Below the pieces are notes generated by a model that searched no databases, was not told where the DNA came from, and was given only the letters and a program-made list of their open reading frames with translations. A program made the position numbers and the translations under genes. Below are positions 52,434 to 61,328 of a stretch of DNA of 64,000 nt, piece by piece. The DNA is from Bacillus sp. FJAT-49736 (GTDB taxonomy: Bacteria; Bacillota; Bacilli; Bacillales; Bacillaceae_C), in contig NZ_JAGYPI010000005.1 in NCBI RefSeq assembly GCF_018343615.1, positions 62,001-126,000 of the forward strand. Direction: 5' to 3'. Within the stretch, counting starts at the first letter, position 1. Each line of letters opens with the position of its first letter.

Positions 52434-54362
52434 TTAATTAGCCATACTTAGCCACCATTCCATAACAGAATCCAATTCCTTGTTCAAGTCTAGTTTCATA
52501 GAATAAAGCTTATTTAGTTCCTCATAATCGGTTTCCTCTGTAGACATCGCTATATCTATCTCTTTTATTTCATTTTCAAGGCGTTCAATCCTTTTGAGCG
52601 CCTTCGCTTTTTCGTTTTCTAGCCCCAAGTTTTCTTTTTTCATATGTTGCTCCTGTGGTGGTCTAGCAGTTTGTTGGATAGTCTTCGTATTTTGCGGAAA
52701 TTGCTCTATTTGTAAATTTTTATAGTAGTCATAATTTCCTGTATAGCTTTTAAAAGAGTGATCCTCGACCGCAATTACTCTTTCTCCCATTTTATTAATG
52801 AAATATCTGTCATGAGAGATAAAAAAAATCGTTCCTTTAAACTCTTCCAGAGCTGCTTCCAATGTTTCTATGGAATCAATATCTAAATGATTAGTCGGCT
52901 CATCCAAAATTAATAAATTTATATCATGGTATAAAAGCATTCCAAGCTTAAGCCTAATCCTTTCACCCCCTGATAATTGCTTTACTTTTTTAAAGACGCT
53001 ACCTTTATAAAACATAAATTTTGCAAGATATTCCCGTGCTTTACCTTCTAACATGGAAATATCCTCTCTAAACGTTTCCAACACCGTGAGTTCCTCATTT
53101 TTAAAGGTGATCTTCTGTGGTAAATAGGCTGACATTACATTAGCGCCAAGTTCTACGATGCCAGTATCAGGTACTTCTTCCCCTAAGAGTATTTTCAAAA
53201 AGGTAGTTTTCCCACAGCCATTCGGACCGATTAGCCCCACTCTTTCACCATAATGAATCATTAAATTGGCGTTCCTTAAAATCACTTTATCTCCATAGCT
53301 TTTAGAAATATCGACCGCTTTTATTACCTCTTTTCCGGACCGATCAGATGTCTTGAAATCAAGCCTCATATTCCGTCTCTGGAATATTGGTTTATCTATT
53401 CGTTCCATTTTATCGAGCTTTTTTTGTATACTGGCGGCTCTTCGAAAGAATTTATTATTATCCGCCCGCATCGCCCAATCTCTCAGACTCAATACCGTTT
53501 TTTCCATGTTGTGAATCTTTTTTTGCTGCTCCCTGTAATGTTCATATTGAATCCGCATATTTTCTTCTTTCTGACTCACAAATGACGAGTAATTGCCCTT
53601 ATAAGAAATGGATTCCATATCCTCTATCTCTACAATTTTGCTAACCACATTATCGAGAAAAAAGCGATCATGAGAAACGATGATAACGATTCCTTTATAA
53701 GTTTTCAAATAACCTTCGAGCCACTCAATAGAATCCATATCCAAGTGATTAGTCGGTTCGTCCAGCAGCAAGATGTCTGGATTATGAATTAAAAGCTTTC
53801 CTAGTATTACGGTTGTTTTTTCCCCACCGCTTAGTAAATCAAAATCCTTGTTTAAAAAGTGATCATCGAATTTCAAGCCTGTACAAACCTTGCTTAATTT
53901 TTCCTCACGGTCATATCCACCTTTCACCTCAAATAGTTGAAGCTGATTACTATATTTGTTCAGCACTTTTTCAAGGGCCTCTCCTTCTATAGCCTTCATT
54001 TTTTCCTCTAGTTCACGCATTTGCTGCTCTATTCCGTCCACTTCTTTAAAAGCCATATTTAACACATCAATCACCCTTAAGCCTTCAGGGTACACAGGCA
54101 TTTGTTCAAGATAAGCGATCGTAGCACCGTTTGGCCTATGAATTAAGCCTTCATCATAACCATAACTCGAGGTTTGCGGATAGCCAGGATAATAATTCAT
54201 AGGCTCTATTCCAGCAATTAATTTTAGAATAGTGCTTTTTCCACTTCCATTTGCACCTACAATTCCAATTTTCTCTCCCTCATAGGCTTCGAAGGTTATA
54301 TTCTTCACCACAAGGGTGGCTTCCATAAATTTTTTCACACCATTTAGCTTTAATTCCAACAT
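52434..54362 (-). CDS. ABC-F family ATPase
   Basis: 642 residues: two ATP-binding cassettes with no membrane domain. Walker A GANGSGKST (about 35) and GPNGCGKTT (about 370), signatures LSGGEKTTV and LSGGERIRL, Walker B LLLDEPTNHLD and LILDEPTNHLD, and H-loops SHDRFF and SHDRYF. The interdomain linker (about 265-315) is the P-site tRNA interaction motif. A 23-residue insert (YYPGYPQTSSYGYDEG) follows Walker A of the first cassette, and a charged coiled coil ends the protein. ABC-F proteins act on the ribosome, as translation factors or antibiotic protection. A long leader with a terminator favours the inducible resistance type. Confidence 0.88.
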   Translation of the reverse strand: MLELKLNGVKKFMEATLVVKNITFEAYEGEKIGIVGANGSGKSTILKLIAGIEPMNYYPGYPQTSSYGYDEGLIHRPNGATIAYLEQMPVYPEGLRVIDVLNMAFKEVDGIEQQMRELEEKMKAIEGEALEKVLNKYSNQLQLFEVKGGYDREEKLSKVCTGLKFDDHFLNKDFDLLSGGEKTTVILGKLLIHNPDILLLDEPTNHLDMDSIEWLEGYLKTYKGIVIIVSHDRFFLDNVVSKIVEIEDMESISYKGNYSSFVSQKEENMRIQYEHYREQQKKIHNMEKTVLSLRDWAMRADNNKFFRRAASIQKKLDKMERIDKPIFQRRNMRLDFKTSDRSGKEVIKAVDISKSYGDKVILRNANLMIHYGERVGLIGPNGCGKTTFLKILLGEEVPDTGIVELGANVMSAYLPQKITFKNEELTVLETFREDISMLEGKAREYLAKFMFYKGSVFKKVKQLSGGERIRLKLGMLLYHDINLLILDEPTNHLDIDSIETLEAALEEFKGTIFFISHDRYFINKMGERVIAVEDHSFKSYTGNYDYYKNLQIEQFPQNTKTIQQTARPPQEQHMKKENLGLENEKAKALKRIERLENEIKEIDIAMSTEETDYEELNKLYSMKLDLNKELDSVMEWWLSMAN

Positions 54363-54700
54363 TCTAATCCCTTCTTTCATCCATAATTCATGTTATGCAT
54401 TTTATGGACATGACAAAGAAGACTCATTACTATTTATTTTCATAATGGCTATGTTAAAAGTATCTATGTGTATACGCGGAAATAATTTCTTTACACACCA
54501 TAGAACAAGGTGCATACACTGCTGGTGATTACCTGCCTAAATAACAAAGCCTATAAAATAAAAAAGACCATAAGAAGATGGTTCTTCTTACAGTCATTTA
54601 TCCGTGAAAAAACATTAATAATTTATTATACAGCGATCCGGATGAAGCCCGTGCTAAAAAGACACGTCTTTAATACCGGGTAATACTGAATAAATTATTT
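54363..54700 (-). promoter_or_regulatory. Long leader of the ABC-F gene with an intrinsic terminator (attenuator)
   Basis: On the minus strand a terminator (stem TAAGAAG/CTTCTTA closed by GAC/GTC at 54566-54595, then T6) lies about 200 bp before the ABC-F start, with no upstream gene on that strand to terminate. Further upstream is a stem around AAAGAC-GT-GTCTTT (54658-54671) flanked by CCCG/CGGG. A 5-codon ORF (MLFME) near 54760 is a possible leader peptide. This fits antibiotic-induced attenuation as for other ABC-F genes. The stretch 54701-55055 holds the divergent promoter region and no gene. Confidence 0.5.
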
Positions 54701-55055
54701 TATCGGTTTCTAGTAAAGTAAGTTACCTTCTAATTTGCCGTCATTCCATAAAGAGCATAACAAATAAACCTAATAAACTAGGTGTTTTGAACACTCCATA
54801 CAAAATTCATATTAATTTTTGAATAAATTAATATTGGCAATTAGTTGGTTCCATAAACTTACTTTTCCCTCCCCCATGAATTTTCACTATTATCCCATTT
54901 TTTTGTATCTTTGTAAACAGCAACTTTGAAGCTAATTAGAATCCTTCTTCGAAGTCTTCCAGTCCATTATGTCCACCGCCCGGGTATAAAAAGAGGAATT
55001 CATGGACCATGTCACGAAAAATAGTAACTATAATGAAAAGAGGAGCTGAGAGCTT

Positions 55056-57107
55056 ATGAAACCACCTGTAGCAAAACGCATTCCTCATCCCCATAAATTG
55101 CATGGCGATGTGCGCGAAGACGACTATTATTGGCTAAGGGATCGTAATAATCCGGAGGTTATCCATTATCTAGAGGAAGAAAATCGGTATTACGATGAAA
55201 TCATGCGACCATTAGAGGAACAAACCGAACAAATTTACCAAAGCATGGTAGACCGTGTTCCCGATTCAGAATTGAAAGTACCGGTTCAGCATGGACAATT
55301 CTACTACTATTCCCGTTTAGACAAAAACAAACAATACCCAATCTATGCTCGTAAGCAGGCGGCAAGCCGCGAGCTACTGTCTGAAACTCCGGAGGAAGTG
55401 GTACTCGATCTGAATGAATTAGCCGTAGATGGTGAATATTTAAGCATAACAGTGCAGCGTATGAGTACCAATCACAACCGTCTGGCTTATTTAGAGAATC
55501 GAGATGGCACGGACCGATATACTATCCATGTAAAAGACATGGATACTGGTAATCTTCTGCCCGACAGGATACCAGATGTCTTCTTATATGGCAGTATGGA
55601 ATGGAGTCAGTGCGGTGAATATATCTTTTATATTACCGTTGATGAAAGTCAACGCCCATATCAGTTATGGCGGCATCGTTTGGGCAGTAAAGCGGAAAGC
55701 GATCAGCTGATTTTTGAAGAAAATGATATTACGTTTACATTAAGCATGTATAAATCATTGAGCGGAAAGTTTATTTTTGTGCATTCAAGATCGAAAACAA
55801 CTAGCGAGATTCGTCTGTTAGATGCAGATTCCCCTCTATCACCTTTGCAACTATTAGATGGACGGCGTGAAGGAATAGAATATGATGTCGAGCATTGGGG
55901 AGATGACCTACTCATACTGACAAATGAAAGTGCGGCAAACTTTCAATTGCTCCGTTGTCCTCTGAATGATATCCATTCAAGGATACAGGTAGTGAAGCAT
56001 AGCGAGAAGCGCTATCTTCAAGCCATGTACCCGTTTCGCGACAAGTTGCTTCTCTTTGGCCGCGAGAACGGATTGACGCAAATATGGGTAGTACGCGATA
56101 GTGAATTGGAGCAAATCAAATGGGATGAACCACTCTACACAGTATCCATTTTACCTGGGCAAAGCTATGAGGCAACGGAAGTATTAATCCAATATGAATC
56201 CTTGCTCACTCCAAAAACAACCTATGGGTTGAATCTGCAAACTGGCGAGAAGAATTGTTTGCAAGTTGCTACAGTCAGCGGGGAATATGATACATCCCGC
56301 TTCCGTCAAGAGCAATTGTGGGCGGCAGCGGAGGATGGAATCAAAGTGCCGATGACTGTTGTCTATCGGGAAGGAGCGTTCGACAATGGGCCAGCCCCGT
56401 TGATTCTGCATGGGTATGGATCGTATGGAGCAAACAGCGATCCGCATTTTGACCCATACCGTCTTCCTCTCTTGGATAAAGGAATCATATTTGTCACGGC
56501 GCAAGTACGTGGCGGTTCCGAAATGGGACGGGGTTGGTATGAAGATGGAAAAATGCAAAATAAACGAAACACGTTCACTGATTTTATCGCAGCAGCTAAA
56601 TATCTGATTGAGCAGGGCTACACAACCTCAAGTAAAATGGCAGCCCGCGGAGGTAGTGCTGGTGGCTTGCTAGTTGGCGCAGTGGCCAATATGGCCGGTG
56701 AGCTATTTCAGGTCATCATTCCGGCAGTACCGTTCGTCGATGTAGTCACTACAATGCTCGATGCCACGATTCCCCTTACCACCCTCGAATGGGACGAATG
56801 GGGCAATCCTCAAAACCAGGAGGACTATTTCTATATGAAGTCGTATAGCCCATACGACAATGTAGAAACGAAGGACTATCCACATATGTATGTTACAACC
56901 GGTCTGAACGATCCTCGGGTAGCTTATTGGGAACCGGCCAAATGGGTTGCACACCTAAGAGCATCAAAGACCGATGAAAACATCCTTGTGCTTAAAACGA
57001 ATATGGGCGCTGGCCACTTTGGGGCATCGGGCCGTTTCAACCACTTAAAGGAAGCCGCCGCCTGCTATGCATTCATTCTCGATAAGCTCGACGTTGATAC
57101 TAAATAA
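55056..57107 (+). CDS. ptrB: Oligopeptidase B (prolyl oligopeptidase family S9A)
   Basis: A 683-residue peptidase cleaving short peptides after basic residues. Residues 1-400 are the beta-propeller (N-terminal HPHKLHGDVREDDYYWLRDR is characteristic). The C-terminal alpha/beta hydrolase has the nucleophile in ARGGSAGGLLVGA (about 555), Asp in TTGLNDPRV (about 640) and His in MGAGHFGASGR (about 672). No signal peptide, so cytoplasmic. RBS AGAGGAGCTGAG precedes the ATG. Its codons look richer in G+C than those of its neighbours, which could mark acquisition. Confidence 0.92.
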   Translation: MKPPVAKRIPHPHKLHGDVREDDYYWLRDRNNPEVIHYLEEENRYYDEIMRPLEEQTEQIYQSMVDRVPDSELKVPVQHGQFYYYSRLDKNKQYPIYARKQAASRELLSETPEEVVLDLNELAVDGEYLSITVQRMSTNHNRLAYLENRDGTDRYTIHVKDMDTGNLLPDRIPDVFLYGSMEWSQCGEYIFYITVDESQRPYQLWRHRLGSKAESDQLIFEENDITFTLSMYKSLSGKFIFVHSRSKTTSEIRLLDADSPLSPLQLLDGRREGIEYDVEHWGDDLLILTNESAANFQLLRCPLNDIHSRIQVVKHSEKRYLQAMYPFRDKLLLFGRENGLTQIWVVRDSELEQIKWDEPLYTVSILPGQSYEATEVLIQYESLLTPKTTYGLNLQTGEKNCLQVATVSGEYDTSRFRQEQLWAAAEDGIKVPMTVVYREGAFDNGPAPLILHGYGSYGANSDPHFDPYRLPLLDKGIIFVTAQVRGGSEMGRGWYEDGKMQNKRNTFTDFIAAAKYLIEQGYTTSSKMAARGGSAGGLLVGAVANMAGELFQVIIPAVPFVDVVTTMLDATIPLTTLEWDEWGNPQNQEDYFYMKSYSPYDNVETKDYPHMYVTTGLNDPRVAYWEPAKWVAHLRASKTDENILVLKTNMGAGHFGASGRFNHLKEAAACYAFILDKLDVDTK

Positions 57108-57117
57108 ACAAATTAAT

Positions 57118-57136
57118 ACCCCCGAAAATCGGGGGT
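57118..57136 (+). terminator. First terminator after ptrB
   Basis: CCCCCG/CGGGGG stem with a 5-nt loop, 11 bp after the stop. Confidence 0.75.
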
Positions 57137-57151
57137 TCATAATGGTCATAG

Positions 57152-57190
57152 GGGCACCCTCGAATTTACCCTGAGTATATCCGGGTGCCC
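57152..57190 (+). terminator. Second terminator after ptrB
   Basis: GGGCACCC/GGGTGCCC stem with a long loop, then ATAAATTTTT. The following 57191-57498 holds no gene that I can support. Confidence 0.65.
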
Positions 57191-57498
57191 ATAAATTTTT
57201 AACCTTACTAACTCTAATCTAATACAACGCTTTTTGGGGAGAAAGTGTGCAAGTGATATATGTTATTCCATAGAGTTTCGCAGTTATTGCACAGATATGT
57301 ATAAACTCCTTCAACACGCATTTAAAATCTCCTCTAAAAATTACTGAAAGCAGTAAGGTAATTATGACGAAAGGATTTATGTATCTGAATATTTTCCATG
57401 CTTAACACTTTTTAATTAAAGAATTTCAAAAATTGTTTAGAAGGAGGAGGGTTTAGAATAATTCATTCCCCATTCTCGACACCTCTATATTGAAAAGA

Positions 57499-57526
57499 AG
57501 CAGGTCATCCCTTATCGGGAGCCTGC
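57499..57526 (-). terminator. Terminator of rlmCD
   Basis: AGCAGG/CCTGCT arms overlapping the stop codon region; TTCTTTTC follows on the minus strand. Confidence 0.55.
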
Positions 57527-58900
57527 TCCTTCCTTTAATACTAATTGTGAGACGCACTCCACGTGCATCGTCTGCGGAAACATATCCACTGGCTGAACCT
57601 CAACCGTCTTATATCCCCCATCTTCTAAAATCCTTAAATCTCGGGCCAAAGTAGCCGGGTTACAGGATACATAAACCACTTTTTTCGGTTTCATTTCAAT
57701 AATGGTTTGGAGGAGGGTCTCATCACAGCCTTTTCGTGGTGGATCCACCACTAGAGCATCCGCTTTTACACCTTCCTGATACCATTTAGGAATCACTTTT
57801 TCCGCTTCCCCAACGGCAAACTCTACATTTTCCAATCCATTTAGTTCGGCGTTCCGTCTTGCATCCTCAATCGCCTCAGGTACAATTTCTACTCCGAATA
57901 CCTTTTTCGCCTTTTGAGCTAGAAAAAGAGAAATCGTTCCGATACCACAATAGGCATCTATAACCGTTTCCTCCCCGGTTAATCCTGCGTATTTCAATGC
58001 TTGATCATAGAGGACTTTTGTTTGCTCCGGGTTTACCTGATAGAAAGAACGAGCAGAAATGGCAAATTTGATATCTCCGATGTAATCATAGATGTATTCA
58101 TCTCCCCAAAGCACTTTTGTTTCCTCTCCGAAAATTACATTCGTGCGCTTAGGATTAATATTTTGAACAATTGCTTTTATATTGAGATTTGTGCTTCGTA
58201 TTTCTTTTATGATCTTGTCTTTGTTTGAAAGCTCTGCTGTGCGAGTAATAAGCACAATCATGATTTCACCTGTCTTCATTCCATAACGAGCCATGATGTG
58301 GCGAAGTGTTCCTTTATGTGTTTGTTCGTTATACGCCTTCACGCCATATTTTTCACAGACTCGTTTTACGGATTGAACTACTATATCATTTTTTTCCTGC
58401 TGGATGAGACAGGCTTCCATATCAATGATATCGTGGCTGCGTTTTTGGAAAAATCCTGCAATTAAGCCGCCTTCTCGTTCTCCGACTGGAACTTGTGCTT
58501 TGTTGCGGTACCTCCATGGGTTCTCCATTCCAAGGACAGGATGAACAACGACGTCTTCCAGCTTCCCGATACGATTTAGCACTTCTCGAACTTGTTTGTG
58601 TTTAGCTTTTAATTGGCCCGAATAGCTTAAATGCTGGAGCTGACAGCCACCGCATTCTTTATAAATAGGACACTCTGGTTCTACTCGGTCTGAACTTTTT
58701 TCATAGAGTTCAATGAGGCGTCCAAAACCGTAGCCCTTATTCAGCTTTACGACTTTGATTTTCGCTTTTTCGCCCGGAAGGCAATTTGGTACAAAAAGAG
58801 GATATCCATCTACCTTTGCTACCCCGTTTCCTTCATGCGTTAAATCTTCAAATGTAACATCTATATAATCATTTTTCTGAACTGGTGCTTGATTGGTCAT
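57512..58900 (-). CDS. rlmCD: 23S rRNA (uracil-C5)-methyltransferase RlmCD
   Basis: A 462-residue RumA/TrmA-type enzyme. The TRAM domain is at about 8-65, an Fe4S4 cluster site is [15 protein letters not shown] (with a further Cys in MEACLIQQ), SAM binding is [17 protein letters not shown], and catalytic residues are in [11 protein letters not shown] and [13 protein letters not shown]. In B. subtilis the single enzyme modifies both U747 and U1939. dgkB lies upstream of it in B. subtilis (yerQ-yefA); here that pair is separated by the ThrRS gene, the minisatellite and a DUF3231 gene. Confidence 0.92.
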   Translation of the reverse strand: MTNQAPVQKNDYIDVTFEDLTHEGNGVAKVDGYPLFVPNCLPGEKAKIKVVKLNKGYGFGRLIELYEKSSDRVEPECPIYKECGGCQLQHLSYSGQLKAKHKQVREVLNRIGKLEDVVVHPVLGMENPWRYRNKAQVPVGEREGGLIAGFFQKRSHDIIDMEACLIQQEKNDIVVQSVKRVCEKYGVKAYNEQTHKGTLRHIMARYGMKTGEIMIVLITRTAELSNKDKIIKEIRSTNLNIKAIVQNINPKRTNVIFGEETKVLWGDEYIYDYIGDIKFAISARSFYQVNPEQTKVLYDQALKYAGLTGEETVIDAYCGIGTISLFLAQKAKKVFGVEIVPEAIEDARRNAELNGLENVEFAVGEAEKVIPKWYQEGVKADALVVDPPRKGCDETLLQTIIEMKPKKVVYVSCNPATLARDLRILEDGGYKTVEVQPVDMFPQTMHVECVSQLVLKEGAGSR

Positions 58901-58969
58901 TGATTGTCTTCCTTTAATTTTTTATGAGATGATTGTACCATATCAACAGGTTCAATGCTAAATCGGCAT

Positions 58970-59430
58970 TAGCCTAAATCCACTTTTCGGCGGTTTTCCT
59001 ATATATTTCGGCTTCCACCTTGGTTTTCGGCATATACCCTGCTTTTTTCGGCGTTTTCCCACTTTTTTCGGCAATTCTTATCCATTTTTCGGCCATTTCC
59101 CTTTTTATTTCGGCTTCCATCTTGGTTTTCGGCATACTCCCTGTTTTTTTCGGCGTTTTCCCCACTTTTTTCGGCAATCCATATCCATTTTTCGGCCATT
59201 TTCCTTTTTATTTCGGCTTCCACCTTGATTTTCGGCATATACCCTGCTTTTTTCGGCGGTTTCCCCACTTTATTCGGCAATTCTTATCCATTTTTCGGCC
59301 ATTTCCCTATTTATTTCAGCTTCCACCTTGGATTTCGCATACTACCTGCTTTTTTCAACGTTTACTCCACTTTTTTCGGCAATTCATATCCATTTTTCGG
59401 CCAAAACCTTTTTTATTTCGGTAGCCGCCA
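58970..59430. repeat. Tandem repeat array, 102-103-bp unit, rich in TTTCGGC
   Basis: About 4.3 imperfect copies. The marker TTTCGGCTTCCA (or close variants) begins at 59006, 59108, 59211, 59314 and 59416, giving steps of 102, 103, 103 and 102. Each unit itself contains five TTTCGGC-like words spaced 15-25 bp (for example TTTTTTCGGCAATTC and TTTTTCGGCCATTT). Open frames across it encode repetitive Lys/Glu-rich peptides, but the 103-bp steps break each frame, so coding is not credible. The array fills the gap between the ThrRS and rlmCD genes. Confidence 0.85.
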
Positions 59431-59485
59431 TTCATTTTTCACGAACCACAATAATTCTAACATTCCATCTTGTACAACCAATCCA

Positions 59486-60694
59486 CTATCTTTTCATCAT
59501 CTCACCCTTTAAATAATAATAAATTTCATCTGCTCTCATGGAGCTTTGGCTCTTGTCCTTTCGATTTCGGATTGCAACCGATTGGTTTTCCACCTCTTTG
59601 TCCCCAATGACAAGCATATATGGAATCTTTTGTTTTTCTGAATCTCTAATTTTTAAGCCTATTTTCTCATACCTTTCATCCATGTCTACCCTAACTCCTG
59701 CCATTTCCAGCATTGATTTAATGGAGTAGGCATAGTCTAAATGGGATTCCGCTATTGGCAGAACTTTCACCTGAACCGGTGCAAGCCAAAGTGGAAAATC
59801 TCCTGCAAAGTGTTCAATCAAAATAGCCATGAACCGTTCAATGGATCCATAAATTGCTCTATGAATCATAACGGGACGATGAGGCTTACCGTCCTCACCA
59901 ATATAAGAGCAATTGAATTTTTCCGGCATTAGAAAATCTAATTGTACTGTTCCGCATTGCCAGCTTCGTCCTAATGAATCTAAAATATGAAAATCAATTT
60001 TCGGTCCATAAAAGGCTCCATCGCCATGATTAATTTGGTAGTTCAAGCCCTGTTTCTTTAAAACAGATTCCAGCGCTAATTCCGCTTGATCCCATATTTC
60101 AGCGGATCCCATAAATTCATTTGGACGAGTAGAGAGCTCGATTTTGTACTCAAAACCAAAATGGGAGTAAATTTCGTTAATAAGCTCCAAAACCTTGCTA
60201 ATTTCCGATTCAATTTGATCATTTCTAACAAAGATATGAGCATCATCCTGAGTAAAGGAGCGTACCCTTAACAATCCATTAACGGAGCCGGATAATTCAT
60301 GACGATGAACTAGCCCAAGCTCCGCATAGCGAATTGGCAATTCGCGATAGCTTCTTTTCTTATGGTTAAAAATAAGGATTGCTCCTGGACAGCTCATTGG
60401 CTTGATAGCATAGCTTTGCTCATCTACATTGGAGAAGTACATATTTTCATGATAATGATCCCAATGACCCGATTGCTCCCAAAGCTCCTGCTTCATCATA
60501 ATAGGAGTCTTAATTTCATGATAACCTGCTTCCTGATGCTTCTTTTTCCAAAAATTCTCGAGCTCATTTCGGATTACCATACCATTTGGCAAGAAAAATG
60601 GCATTCCAGGTGCTTCCTCCATGGAAGCAAATAATTCTAATTCTTGACCTAACTTACGATGATTTCTTTTTTCCGCTTCTATATTCATTGACAT
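59486..60694 (-). CDS. Threonyl-tRNA synthetase lacking TGS and editing domains
   Basis: 402 residues: only the class II catalytic core and the C-terminal anticodon-binding domain. It begins at NHRKLGQELELF, exactly where the core of full ThrRS (about 640 residues) starts, so the TGS and the editing domain are absent. Zinc/substrate ligands C102, H153 and H278 are intact (MSCPGA, DDAHIF, MIHRAI), as are motif 2 (RHELSGSVNGLLRVRSFTQDD) and the GSIERF motif 3 region. The start ATG 60694 has AGGAGG 8 nt upstream; the longer frame is leader sequence. Two T-boxes with ACC specifiers precede it. A full-length editing-competent thrS probably exists elsewhere. Confidence 0.9.
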   Translation of the reverse strand: MSMNIEAEKRNHRKLGQELELFASMEEAPGMPFFLPNGMVIRNELENFWKKKHQEAGYHEIKTPIMMKQELWEQSGHWDHYHENMYFSNVDEQSYAIKPMSCPGAILIFNHKKRSYRELPIRYAELGLVHRHELSGSVNGLLRVRSFTQDDAHIFVRNDQIESEISKVLELINEIYSHFGFEYKIELSTRPNEFMGSAEIWDQAELALESVLKKQGLNYQINHGDGAFYGPKIDFHILDSLGRSWQCGTVQLDFLMPEKFNCSYIGEDGKPHRPVMIHRAIYGSIERFMAILIEHFAGDFPLWLAPVQVKVLPIAESHLDYAYSIKSMLEMAGVRVDMDERYEKIGLKIRDSEKQKIPYMLVIGDKEVENQSVAIRNRKDKSQSSMRADEIYYYLKGEMMKR

Positions 60695-60720
60695 TTTGAT
60701 TCCTCCTACACATTTTAATA

Positions 60721-60990
60721 ATAAAAAAACACACTCCATCCCAACGAAGGGACGAGTGTGTCGTGGTTCCACCCTAATTCCATAGTACAGCCCATGCTGA
60801 AACTATGCTTTAAGTAAGATAACGGTTATCCCGATGATGGTTAATCTGCATATCTTGCATTTCCCCACCACAAGCTCCAAGGTGGTAAATCATTCTCTTT
60901 TCCTTCAGGGCTTTCAGCCGGCGACCCTGTTCTCTGTCAAAGAAATGTTTGAATGAATCATGTCCTTATCATCGCTATTCTATATGAATT
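60721..60990 (-). ncRNA. T-box leader (threonine), promoter-distal copy next to the ThrRS gene
   Basis: The T-box sequence AGGGTGGAACCACG (60775-60762) is followed by the terminator arms ACACACTCG.../...GAGTGTGT (60761-60729) and T7. Stem I elements AGAGAACAGGG and CTTGGAGC are present upstream, and the Specifier reads ACC (60886-60884), a Thr codon. Uncharged tRNA-Thr would stabilise the antiterminator. Confidence 0.93.
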
Positions 60991-61002
60991 TGTAAAAAAA
61001 AA

Positions 61003-61276
61003 ATAAAAACGCACTCATCCCAATCCAAGGGACGAGTGCGGCCGTGATTCCACCCTAATTCCATAAATACAAAAAGTCTGTATTTATGCTCCAATAAGAT
61101 AACGGTTTTTTTCCGATGATGGTTACTTTTGCGTCTAACGCATTTCCCCACCACAGGCTCCAAGGTGGTAAATCATTCTTTTTCTTCAGGGCTTTCAGCC
61201 GGTGACCCTGTTCTCTGGTAAGAAGTGATGGAATGATTCATATCCTTTTCATAGCCTTAAAAAATGTTTGTAATTG
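61003..61276 (-). ncRNA. T-box leader (threonine), first copy after the promoter
   Basis: A second full T-box about 280 bp upstream of the other copy. T-box AGGGTGGAATCACG (61056-61043) differs from the usual ACC by one base; terminator CGCACTCG.../...GAGTGCG (61040-61010) with a T-rich tail; the Specifier again reads ACC (61169-61167). The two copies share the sequence around AGAGAACAGGGTC and GATTTACCACCTTGGAGC, so they arose by duplication. Confidence 0.92.
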
Positions 61277-61282
61277 AAATGT

Positions 61283-61311
61283 AGAATATCATGAAATTTT
61301 TAGAAGTGCAA
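61283..61311 (-). promoter_or_regulatory. Promoter of the T-box/ThrRS unit
   Basis: On the minus strand TTGCAC (61311-61306), 17 nt, TATTCT (61288-61283), just after the DUF3231 stop and ahead of the first T-box. Confidence 0.55.
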
Positions 61312-61328
61312 GACAATTTTTTAATTTT

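Noticed and set aside
58970-59430. Possible CRISPR array
   Set aside because: Spacing between repeated words is irregular, the interspersed sequence is itself repeated every 102-103 bp, and there are no cas genes.
58974-59516. Several overlapping open frames on both strands across the TTTCGGC array
   Set aside because: They are by-products of the tandem repeat; unit steps of 103 bp break every frame and no start site has an RBS.
60695-60772. N-terminal extension of the ThrRS frame (26 codons)
   Set aside because: It translates the T-box and terminator of the leader; a strong AGGAGG lies just before the ATG at 60694.
60975-61163. Open frame in the upstream T-box
   Set aside because: It lies wholly inside the structured T-box leader.
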